DNA of 64,000 bases from JAKVCB01 sp965243695 (GTDB lineage: Bacteria; Planctomycetota; Planctomycetia; Pirellulales; Lacipirellulaceae). Where the stretch lies: assembly GCA_965243695.1 (NCBI GenBank), contig CBDEWC010000045.1:496001-560000 (forward strand), given 5' to 3'. Made by a program: the position numbers and the translations under genes. The notes beneath the pieces are model-generated. The model did no database searches. It was not told the origin of the DNA and saw nothing but the letters and a program-made list of their open reading frames with translations. How positions within the stretch are numbered: position 1 is the stretch's first letter; each line of letters begins with the position of its first letter. This document shows positions 56,030 through 64,000 of the stretch, piece after piece.

Positions 56030-56156
56030 TCAGCAGGGCGGGCAGTTGCCAGCCCCAAAGCCACCGGCCCGGGGAGAAACCTGTCATTGGACAATCCAGC
56101 CGCCAAGCATCCATCATTCCGCGCCGAGTTGAAAGTAACGCATTAGGATTCCACAA

Positions 56157-56564
56157 ATGGCCACCACAACTGCAAAAGTTATCGACGCCATCGGCACCGG
56201 TCGTCGCAAAACGTCCGTTGCCCGCGTGCGAGTTCGTCCAGGCGACGGCAAGCTCTTGATCAACAAGCGTTCGCTGGAGGAATACTTTCCCATCGACCAG
56301 GATCGCAATTTTGTGCTCGCCCCGCTTGATCATTGCGAAGTCCGTGACAAAGTCGACGTGGTAATCCGTGTGCATGGGGGCGGCAATACGGGTCAATCGG
56401 GAGCGTGCATGCAAGGGATTGCACGAGCCTTACTACGATTCGACAGCGATCTTGAAGAGAAACTCCGCGAAAAGCAATTCTTGACTCGGGACGCCCGCAT
56501 GAAAGAACGGAAAAAGCCCGGTCTGCATGGTGCACGGCGCGGAACGCAGTTCTCCAAGCGTTGA
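56157..56564 (+). CDS. rpsI: 30S ribosomal protein S9
   Basis: 135 residues with the S9 core: GTGRRKTSVARVRVRPGDGKLLINKRSLEEYF, VRVHGGGNTGQSGACMQGIARALL, LTRDARMKERKKPGLHGARRGTQFSKR, the last forming the basic tail that reaches the P-site tRNA. AGGA lies eight bases before the ATG. Second gene of the rplM-rpsI pair. Confidence 0.98.
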   Translation: MATTTAKVIDAIGTGRRKTSVARVRVRPGDGKLLINKRSLEEYFPIDQDRNFVLAPLDHCEVRDKVDVVIRVHGGGNTGQSGACMQGIARALLRFDSDLEEKLREKQFLTRDARMKERKKPGLHGARRGTQFSKR

Positions 56565-56885
56565 GTTCGACTCGCGTATCGGTCCGTGTCCAGTCTTGTT
56601 GTTATCAAGGCCTGCCTGGGGTCGGTCCAGCAGTGGGTCTCTGGCAAGATAGGCCAGGCTGCAAAGAACGAGCCTTCAGGGTGAAAAACTCGAACAACCG
56701 CTGTTTTTCTCTGTGAAACCGTATCCAAGCGCAGCATAAAACTTGTGGCACTCATTCGAGTTGCTGCAAGAATTCGCCAGACTTTTGGCGAAACCTGAAC
56801 TTTGGCATGGGGTTCTATTCAACGGGGCGGTTTCTCAAGTTTGTTGACTGGTTGTACATCCCGTCTCCACTCCAACTAAATTGCC
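56565..56885. other. spacer after rpsI
   Basis: A 321-bp spacer before the PSCyt2 gene. No terminator with U-tract is visible after rpsI; no other feature is recognised. Confidence 0.45.
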
Positions 56886-58590
56886 ATGGTATGTTTATCT
56901 AACACGAAAGGCGGGCACCCGACCGCTCTACCAACCTACCTCGAGCGATGGCTCCCGCCATCTTGGCTCCGACTCCTGGGAGCAGGATTGCTGGGGTCTC
57001 TCTTGCTCGTTTCTGTTCGCGTGGAGGCCAAGCCTCATGCAGCCCAGGTCGCAAACCAGATCGATCAGTTGATCGCTACGGAGGTCTCTGCCGAACCTGC
57101 CGAACTGGCCCCCATCTGTAATGACACAACCTACCTCCGCCGTGTGTGGCTCGACCTGGTTGGTGACATTCCCACGCCAGAACATGTGACTGTCTTTTTA
57201 TTGGACCCGCGAGATGACAAGCGTGCTCGAGTCGTCCACGAGCTGCTTGAACACCCACAGTTCGGACAGAATTGGGGTCGCTATTGGCGGGACGTGATCC
57301 TGTATCGAAGGATCGAGGAACGCATTTTGTCCGTTTCAAATCTCTTGGTTAGAGACCTGGCAACATGGTTTAACGACAATCACTCCTGGGATTCCATTGC
57401 AACCAGGTTTCTCACGGCCATGGGCGGCATCCATGAAAACGGGGCAACCGCAATCATCGCCGCTCAAGAAGGCCGCACCGAACAGGTCGCAGCAGAGATG
57501 TCTCGCATCTTCTTGGGAATTCAAATCCAGTGTGCACAATGCCACGATCATCCGTACGATCGCTGGACACGCGAACAATTTCACGAACTGGCAGCCTTTT
57601 ATCCGCGCGTCACACTACGTCGCATGAACACACCCACCCAGCGCAGTTTTGAAGTGGCGGCCAACGATCGATTCCAACGAGGCAAACCCAGAAAGAATAA
57701 GACCGGACCCAGGGGAAATGCCGAACATACGATGCCTGACCTCGACGACCCCTCGGCCCCTGGCACTGAGATGCAACCGAAATTCTTTTTGACCGGAACC
57801 GAGGTGCCCCTGGGTACTTTGGACCGCGACCGTCGTCGCACCCTGGCCGACTTGATAACGCGCAATGATTGGTTTTCAACGGCCTACGTAAACCGGATGT
57901 GGTTGGAACTTGTCGGCAAAGGTTTTTACGATTCGGTCGATGACCTGGGTCCCGACCGCGAGAGTTCGGCTCCGCAGACAATCACAACCCTAGCGACAGC
58001 ATTCGCTGACAGCGGCTACGACATAAAATGGTTGTTTCGAACCATCTGCGCAACAGATGCCTATCAGCGGGAAAGTCGCCCTCAATCCAGCGCAAGCGAG
58101 AAGCCATTTACCGCTAATATTGCCCAACGATTACGGGGTGATCAATTGTTCAATTCGCTGGTAACCGCGCTGGAAATAGACGAAACGCGCGCAAATCTCA
58201 AGCGATCACCCCGATCCCCAGGAAACTATGGTCGCCAAAACACCCCGCGAGCCGCCTTCGTTGGCATTTTTGGCTACGACCCAAGTGACCCGCGCGATGT
58301 GATCAGCAGCTCAATCCCCCAGGCATTGGCCATGATGAACATGCCCAAGGATCGATCGAGCCATTCAGCAGAATGGGTTGCAAACGATGCTTGGTCGGTT
58401 GCTCCGTGAAACCAGTGATGACGATGCACGCACCGTTGATCTCTACCTCCGCGTCCTTTCGCGTGAACCAACCCATGAAGAGTTGACCAACGCCCAGGTT
58501 TACATTGCCTCGGTGGGAACTGTGAGCGAGGCCTACGAAGACCTGTTGTGGGCACTCCTGAACAGCTCAGAATTTCTGCATCGGAGATAA
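56886..58590 (+). pseudogene. PSCyt2/PSD1 (DUF1549-DUF1553) protein gene with one frameshift
   Basis: A planctomycete secreted protein. A signal-anchor (LLGAGLLGSLLLVSVRVEA) precedes the PSCyt2 domain (DDTTYLRRVWLDLVGDIPTPEHV-like start, later QIQCAQCHDHPYDRWTREQFHE with a CxxCH). The PSD1 domain follows with YVNRMWLELVGKGFYDSVDDLGP and IKWLFRTICATDAYQRES. At about 58340-58345 (CCCAAGG) one extra base ends the frame at 58409. Frame 1 continues as RIDRAIQQNGLQTMLGRLLRET and RVLSREPTHEEL to TAA 58590. Restored it would be about 568 residues. There is no N-terminal PSCyt1 cytochrome domain. The stop lies five bases before the DUF1501 start. Confidence 0.86.
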
Positions 58591-58595
58591 ATCAC

Positions 58596-59899
58596 ATGCG
58601 CAACTACCATCAACATCATGTTCATGTCCGGACCAATCGGCGTCGAGTCGTGAAGCGACGTGACTTTTTGAGAACTGTGGGCACCACAGCGATCGCCTCT
58701 GGTGCCATCAGCTGGCTTGATGCCATCAGCCTCTCTGCAGACCAGCTACGCGCTCGTGGCAAAGCTTGTATTCTACTTTGGATGGCGGGTGGGCCAAGCC
58801 AATTTGAAACATTCAGTCCCAAACCAGAAAATACCAGCGGGGGTGAAACCAAGGCCATTGCGACCTCTGTTGCTGGAATTCATATCGCTGAAAACCTTCC
58901 ACATGTCGCCAAGGTTACCGATGAACTGGCGATTATTCGTTCCATGACCAGCAAAGAAGGAAGCCATCCACGGGCAAGTTTTCTGATGCACCATGGCTAC
59001 CTGCCCATGGGGGGAGTGAAGTTTCCAACCCTGGGGTCCAACGTCACCCACCAAATTGGCGACCGTCAAAGCGAATTGCCTGGTTTTGTTCGTGTCGGAG
59101 TCGCGGGCCCGTAACGCGGGAGATGGCGGATTTCTGGGAGTCGAATTTGATCCTTTGGTACTCAGCAGTCCACAGCGCCCACCAGAGAACACACAACCGG
59201 CAACCAGTCGGGCACGGTACAACCGGAGAATTAATCTCCTCCAGAAAATTGGAAACCGACTTTGGCGCAATCGAGGGAACAGATATCGTTGCCGATCACC
59301 GCAAACTGATCGAGCGGTCGGCCAATATGATTCTTAGTTCCCAGATGTCCGCCTTTGCAGTCGAAGAGGAACCCACACAAATTCGAGAAGCCTATGGCGA
59401 CACTCAGTTTGGAACAGGTTGCTTACTAGCCCGCCGCCTGATTGAATCAGGTGTAACTTTTGTGGAAGTGGTGTCTGGTGGCTGGGATACCCACCAGGAC
59501 AACTTCGGACGGCACCGTGACTTGACTGGGCAAATCGATCAGCCTATGGCTCGCTTAATCAGCGAACTCAAAGAAAGAGGCCTGCTGGACAGTACACTTG
59601 TTGTTTGGATGGGCGAGTTTGGCCGCACTCCCCGCATTAACCCCCGCGGTGGCCGCGATCACTATCCCAAAGCATTCAACGTTGGCCTGGCGGGTGGCGG
59701 AATCCGTGGTGGACAGGTCATTGGTGCCACAGACGCCTCCGGTACCCAAGTACGTGATCGTCCCGTCGAGGTTAACGATCTCTTCCGCTCAATCTACCAC
59801 GCATTGGCTATCGATCCTGACGAGGAAAACATGAGCCTGGTGGGGAGACCGATCAAGCTTGTCGATGGCGGAACGGTCGTCCAGGAATTGTTTGGCTAA
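58596..59899 (+). pseudogene. DUF1501 (sulfatase-like fold) protein gene with two frameshifts
   Basis: Starts at ATG 58596 with GGAG upstream. The Tat leader is VKRRDFLRTVGTTAIASGA and the domain opens with CILLWMAGGPSQFETFSPKP. One extra base near 59100 moves the frame after GFVRVG; frame 1 gives RNAGDGGFLGVEFDPLVL to INLLQK. A second extra A in the A4 run at 59245-59248 moves it to frame 2, LETDFGAIEGTDI onward. VVWMGEFGRTPRINPRGGRDHYP is the conserved DUF1501 signature. Restored it is a normal DUF1501 protein, always paired with PSCyt2/PSD1 in planctomycetes and thought to work with it on extracellular substrates. Confidence 0.86.
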
Positions 59900-60019
59900 A
59901 TCCCGTTGCTAATGATTCCAACAGCCACACCAAATCGAGTACCCAGTTGCTGGATGGCCAGGAGTCAACCGAAACGCAAGACCCGGTTGGTTTGTGCAAA
60001 CCCGCAAAGACTCTAGGCG

Positions 60020-61408
60020 TTACGGCAACTTGAGATTCTTGATTTGATATTTCACCGGTAGCAACACGATCGCAGCCGGGGTTTCATAAACCCAAGTCAC
60101 GTTTTCAATTCCATCAGGAACATCAAACAAATAGACGATGCCAATTTCACTCGGGCTCTGCGAGGTGGTTTCCAGTCCAGCGAATTCAATCCGTGCACCC
60201 TTCTCATCCAGAAGATAGGTCGCGTTTTGATAAGCCCATCCGCGGTGGGATTCAAAGGCTTGATGATTCTCTTCGAGCCCTAACCGCATGTGAATTTCCC
60301 AAATTTCGTTCCGCTTCCGCACTGCATCAAGAGTTATCCGTACGCCACCTTCCGACTGCGTCTCTTTAACGTCCGCAGCCAACTGGTCAAACTGGAAACT
60401 TGCCTTGCGACCAGGAACTAGCACCTGCAGCGTTCCACGCAGTGTCACTATTTTCTGGATGGTGCGTGGAGGCAACTTAAAGGGGAGTACAAACTCGGTT
60501 GCCTGGCTCCCTGCAGGTACTTCAACGCTGAGTACGGGAATCTCTGACATGCTGCGAATTGGTCGATTGTCATCACCAACTGCGATGATCCCGGCAAACG
60601 ACTGAGTCACGACTATCGGGTGGAAGCGTGGCTCCCAGGCAACTTCTAAACCGATTTTAAGACCATCCTGCACTGGTTGACGCAGATCCCGCTGTGCCTG
60701 GATACGAGTCGCTTCAATGCGAAATGGACCGCTGTAAGTCGCCTGGCCGGCTCGAGGTCTCCTGCCATCGTCGCGAACAACCAGGGCAAGCGCACCCTCG
60801 CCGGCAAAGTTATAGATGTCGAGGCCAGCCAAATCGAGAATTTGATCAACGGCTGGCCAAAAGGGCTTCTCCTGAAAATCAAATGACAATGGAAGATCCA
60901 CCGGAGCTTGTCCAAACTGTTTCCGGTAATCAACCAGTCGATTGCCTGTTTGTTCCTCAATAGTGGCAATGATCTCCGAAACAGGTTTTTGGACTGCCGA
61001 CAACGTGATACTAGTAGCCACGGTGTTGGCTCTTGCTGCTATGTCCTCAACACGTTTGCGAATTGTGGTCAGCTGATCTTGAACAGCCGGGGGCATTTGA
61101 TTGTTTGGTCGCGGCAGCAATTCCAGGAACTGCTCTTGTTCTCGAACTGTGCTTCCGGCAAGTCCCACCAACGCATCCGCGGCATCATTGCGAATTTGTG
61201 CACGGTCGTCATTGAGTTGATGAACCCGCTTGTTAATCGATCGCTGTAATTTGGGATCACCCGCAGCCAATTCCGAAATAAACACGACAGATGACAAAAC
61301 AACCAGCAACAGCCAGACCGGGTGATTCCTACCACACAGTGCGATCGTTTTGAATTTTCCACCTGGCAACCATGGATGATGTGTCTGGGAAGGATCCATA
61401 CTTTGCAT
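60020..61408 (-). CDS. hypothetical exported protein
   Basis: 462 residues, no recognised family. A hydrophobic segment at about 31-49 (VWLLLVVLSSVVFISELAA) indicates export or anchoring. The next ~100 residues are helical (RSINKRVHQLNDDRAQIRNDAADALVGLAG, perhaps one HEAT-like helix pair). The remainder alternates beta-strand segments such as LEVAWEPRFHPIVVTQSFAGIIAVGDDN and EIWEIHMRLGLEENHQAFESHRGWAYQN. That last stretch resembles planctomycete proteins of unknown function. It is divergent from the DUF1570 gene (162 bp). Confidence 0.75.
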   Translation of the reverse strand: MQSMDPSQTHHPWLPGGKFKTIALCGRNHPVWLLLVVLSSVVFISELAAGDPKLQRSINKRVHQLNDDRAQIRNDAADALVGLAGSTVREQEQFLELLPRPNNQMPPAVQDQLTTIRKRVEDIAARANTVATSITLSAVQKPVSEIIATIEEQTGNRLVDYRKQFGQAPVDLPLSFDFQEKPFWPAVDQILDLAGLDIYNFAGEGALALVVRDDGRRPRAGQATYSGPFRIEATRIQAQRDLRQPVQDGLKIGLEVAWEPRFHPIVVTQSFAGIIAVGDDNRPIRSMSEIPVLSVEVPAGSQATEFVLPFKLPPRTIQKIVTLRGTLQVLVPGRKASFQFDQLAADVKETQSEGGVRITLDAVRKRNEIWEIHMRLGLEENHQAFESHRGWAYQNATYLLDEKGARIEFAGLETTSQSPSEIGIVYLFDVPDGIENVTWVYETPAAIVLLPVKYQIKNLKLP

Positions 61409-61570
61409 TCTATCGGATGAGATGGCGCACGTCTGTGGATTGTGAGGATAAGGAATGTGCTAGGGTTCAATGGGATGCGGGCTCGGCTCTGTGTCAAAAA
61501 CCCTCATGTCGCCTGCGATTGCACTCCGAACAACATCGGCTTTCGCCGATACCCAGGGTCTCAAACAGAA

Positions 61571-62878
61571 ATGCGCCACCTCCCACTCGTGCACCATAGG
61601 CGAAATGCTTTGCAAATCAGCCTTGCGATTGCCCTGGTAACTCCCTGGGTCAGTCACAGCGAGGGTGCTGAATTTATGTTTCGTGCACGCGTCGACGGAA
61701 AACTGGTCGAAGGGAAGCCACTCTACTGGACTGACACACAAATGTTTTTGCTGGGACGTAATGGGGCCCTTTATCAATTCAATCCTCAAAACGCGACCGA
61801 GAGCAAAAAAACATCCCCTCATTTTTTCGGTTACGAGATGCGATTCATGAAACGATCTCTGCGGGAAGAGTTTGGTGGTCACTTCGAGTTAACAACCACA
61901 CAACATTACATCGTGGTTCACCCGGGTGGTCAAAAAACTCTCTGGGCTCAGCGATTTGAAGAACTCTATCGGTCCTTCCAACACTGCTTTCGCGTACGTG
62001 GATTTTTGACTCAGGAACCACAATATCCATTAGTAGCAATCGTATTTCGCAATCAGGCTGAATATTATCGGCACGCCGCAATCCAAAGAACGCCCCTGCA
62101 ACCTGGCTACCTCGGTCATTACGATCCCCAATCCAATCGGGTGTACCTCTTTGACAGTTCAACAGCGGACCAGGGCGATTGGTCCGAGAACGCCCGCACC
62201 ATCATTCACGAAGCAACACATCAAGCTGCCTACAATGTGGGTATTCACACAAGATTTACAACAACACCACGCTGGCTATCCGAAGGATTGGCAACCCTAT
62301 TCGAGTCGTCTGGTGCGTGGGGTTCCAATCCACATCAGTCGCAACAAGCCCGTCTGAACCAAAGACGATTCAACGACTTTCGGCGTCACGTCCGACCGAA
62401 ATGGCATGAAGGAGCTTTACGGATGCTGGTCGCATCGGACTCGGCGTTTCAACATGACGCGACAGGGGCTTATGCAACTGCCTGGGCCTTATCCTTCTAC
62501 CTGTACGAAACGCAACCACGGCAGTACTGCCAGTACCTGGAAAAATCGGCAGCTCGCCCCATGTTTAGCGCCTATCCAGCAGCCGACCGAGTTGCCGACT
62601 TCGAACTGTTTTTCGGAGACGAATGGCAGATGTTAGAAGTGAAATTTTTGCGTTATCTGAAACAATCGGAGAATCAGGTAAGACTGGATACTCGCCGGTC
62701 TACTCAGAAATCTGCAGTGCGATCCGGTACTGTTAAGGCAGAGCCAGGCACAGAGGTTTGGTCGCCAGCGTCGGGCTTGGCACCAGACTTCTCTTCCTCC
62801 GGAGGTTCAATTGGTTTGTTCTCGCGCCAGGGCTTTCCCGCTTTATACCCAGCAAGTTCCTCAGTCAACTGTTGCTGA
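61571..62878 (+). CDS. secreted DUF1570 family protein with HExxH zinc motif
   Basis: 435 residues with a signal-like N-terminus (LQISLAIALVTPWVSHSEG). The first domain has FRARVDGKLVEGKPLYW. The conserved core includes HYIVVHPGGQKTLWAQRFEELYRSF, LGHYDPQSNRVYLFD and the zinc-site IIHEATHQAAYNVGI, His213-Glu-Ala-Thr-His217. WLSEGLATLFES supplies Glu238 as probable third ligand. This is a gluzincin-like arrangement and predicts a peptidase, although activity is not established for the family. The last ~58 codons (62704-62878) run antisense through the end of the TPR gene. They look less conserved, so the true C-terminus may be shorter or the reading may have lost its stop. Confidence 0.82.
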   Translation: MRHLPLVHHRRNALQISLAIALVTPWVSHSEGAEFMFRARVDGKLVEGKPLYWTDTQMFLLGRNGALYQFNPQNATESKKTSPHFFGYEMRFMKRSLREEFGGHFELTTTQHYIVVHPGGQKTLWAQRFEELYRSFQHCFRVRGFLTQEPQYPLVAIVFRNQAEYYRHAAIQRTPLQPGYLGHYDPQSNRVYLFDSSTADQGDWSENARTIIHEATHQAAYNVGIHTRFTTTPRWLSEGLATLFESSGAWGSNPHQSQQARLNQRRFNDFRRHVRPKWHEGALRMLVASDSAFQHDATGAYATAWALSFYLYETQPRQYCQYLEKSAARPMFSAYPAADRVADFELFFGDEWQMLEVKFLRYLKQSENQVRLDTRRSTQKSAVRSGTVKAEPGTEVWSPASGLAPDFSSSGGSIGLFSRQGFPALYPASSSVNCC

Positions 62879-64000
62879 CTAGGATCGCCCTGACCTAGTT
62901 CGACAGCTTGCGTTGACCACTTGACTGCAGATTCAAAGTCCCCTGCCTCGGCATGTGCTGCAGCAAGCGTACTAAGGATGTGTGGCATTTGAAACGCGGT
63001 GAGCTCACACGCCTTGGTGGCAAGTTCAATGGCTCGTTCTCCGTTACGGAATTCATCGAACGGAGAGGTGGCCAAGACCCACGCCAAATTATTCAAGAGG
63101 CCCTGATCTTCATCATCGATGGCAAGCGCAGACTCAAAATCTGCGATCGCTTCCTCATGCTTTCCAAGATTGAGGTAAGCATCTCCACGCCCGCGCAATG
63201 CACTGGCATTGTCAGCATTCCACTTAAGGACTTTTGTAAACGTCTCAATCGCCAGTTCCGACCGAGACTGGATGAGATAATACGTGGCAAGCTGGTACTG
63301 GAGTTCCCTAAGTTCCGGTCGATCAGGAGCCACCTGGAGGATCTGATTGAGACCCGTGATGGCTTCCTCCCACCGCTGTTCGGTTGCAAGGATCTCGGCC
63401 TTCATCTGATGCGCTTTGATCAGGCCAGGACTCAACTTGACCACCTTGTTAATATCGGCCAGGGACTGCTTGGAATCGCCAGACTGGAAGAGAAGTCCAG
63501 ACCGAATCAGCAGGGTAGCTACGTCATCGGGCTTAATTTCCAGAGCCTTATTCAACTGTTCGATTGCATTCTTCAAATCCCCCTGCCGCCGGTACATTTC
63601 ACCCCGGTGCTGGTAAGGCAGGATCGCCTCGGGGGCCAACTCACTTGCCTGATCAAAACTTTGCTTTGCTTCGTCGTACTTTTCCTGTCCCAACAAGACC
63701 ATGCCGCGAAGTTCGTGTGTCGAGGCATGTTCACTTTCGAGTTCCAACGCTTTTTCAATGTCGGCCAGGGCCTCGTCATAACGTTTTGCACGGTACATCG
63801 CCTCAGCACGTACGCGAATGTAATCTGGTTTTCCCGGTGACAGCTCTACCGCCTTGGTAAAATCTTGTAGCTGCTTTTGAAGTTCATTAGTTCGAGTTGC
63901 TCCCCGAAGGGCATATGCATCGGCAAGTTCTCTATCAGGAACACTCTTAATATTAATTACCCGGGTGAACGCTCGGCGCGCTGCCCGAATATCACCCAGG
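62704..64000 (-). CDS. TPR-repeat protein, 5' end beyond the window
   Basis: The frame stays open to the window edge, so the gene is truncated by it. At least ten TPR-like units follow each other, for example F-T-K-A-V-E-L-S-P-G-K-P-D, RYDEALADIEKALELESEHA, KYDEAKQSFDQASELAPEA, DLKNAIEQLNKALEIKPDD and KHEEAIADFESALAIDDEDQ. The C-terminus is acidic (PPEEEKSGAKPDAGD). TPR arrays of this type serve protein binding in planctomycete envelope complexes; a signal peptide would lie outside the window. Its 3' end overlaps the DUF1570 gene antisense by 175 bp. Confidence 0.88.
   Translation of the reverse strand, partial: LGDIRAARRAFTRVINIKSVPDRELADAYALRGATRTNELQKQLQDFTKAVELSPGKPDYIRVRAEAMYRAKRYDEALADIEKALELESEHASTHELRGMVLLGQEKYDEAKQSFDQASELAPEAILPYQHRGEMYRRQGDLKNAIEQLNKALEIKPDDVATLLIRSGLLFQSGDSKQSLADINKVVKLSPGLIKAHQMKAEILATEQRWEEAITGLNQILQVAPDRPELRELQYQLATYYLIQSRSELAIETFTKVLKWNADNASALRGRGDAYLNLGKHEEAIADFESALAIDDEDQGLLNNLAWVLATSPFDEFRNGERAIELATKACELTAFQMPHILSTLAAAHAEAGDFESAVKWSTQAVELGQGDPSQQQLTEELAGYKAGKPWRENKPIEPPEEEKSGAKPDAGDQTSVPGSALTVPDRTADF

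Overview
The window is a planctomycete chromosome segment, most likely of the Pirellulales. The evidence is a set of families largely confined to that group: a Cys-rich YTV-repeat wall protein (20089-22017), PSCyt2/PSD1 (DUF1549/DUF1553) followed by DUF1501 (56886-59899), a PQQ-propeller/cytochrome c fusion with the planctomycete C-terminal haem domain (39351-42350), a DUF1570 metalloprotease-like protein, and many secreted proteins of unknown function. LpxA (31160-32089) points to a lipid-A type outer membrane. These assignments come from reading motifs; no database search was run.

Layout. 1-6565 (+): trpF, ahcY, DUF1015, a lone parB preceded by three parS-like 16-mers, and a small membrane protein. 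6752-15498: tRNA-Pro, then on the minus strand an aldo/keto reductase, an AlaC-type aminotransferase, a double SurA/parvulin-like protein, and the core block read rpsB-tsf-pyrH-frr. 16206-19492: a sigma-54 activator without a sensor domain, a SAL1/CysQ-type phosphatase directly behind tRNA-Gln, and rex. 20089-26091: the YTV protein with a strong terminator, then three consecutive frame-broken genes (DUF2071, sugar isomerase/epimerase, Gfo/Idh/MocA). 26088-36990: an intact Gfo/Idh/MocA gene, CPBP protease, ppdK, lpxA, a TPR protein, a large acyl-CoA dehydrogenase, an M29 aminopeptidase and a GT2 glycosyltransferase. 37241-42350: secreted proteins ending with the cytochrome fusion. 42852-49603: tRNA-Val, der, family-4 uracil-DNA glycosylase, a hypothetical, hemW and ppx/gppA. 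50039-55149 (minus): ald-fbp-mtnA-pdc. 55225-64000: rplM-rpsI, the broken PSCyt2/PSD1-DUF1501 pair, and three secreted or TPR proteins.

How the genes work together. Housekeeping translation and nucleotide genes are intact. Several genes act around pyruvate, alanine and redox balance (ppdK, pdc, ald, alaC-like, fbp, rex). ahcY and mtnA both recycle products of SAM metabolism. The secreted set (PQQ/cytochrome, PSCyt2/PSD1, DUF1501, DUF1570) is the usual planctomycete surface and polymer-degrading repertoire.

Most unusual signals. (1) The YTV protein holds two unrelated-looking arrays, each with exactly 13 units alternating 14 and 16 residues, with near-identical 90-bp DNA copies. (2) Eight single-base frame breaks are concentrated in five genes lying in two zones, while the long housekeeping coding regions carry none that I can see. 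(3) A parS cluster with a nested AT-rich inverted repeat sits before a parB that lacks a parA neighbour. (4) About eleven short direct duplications (8-22 bp) lie almost only in gene spacers.
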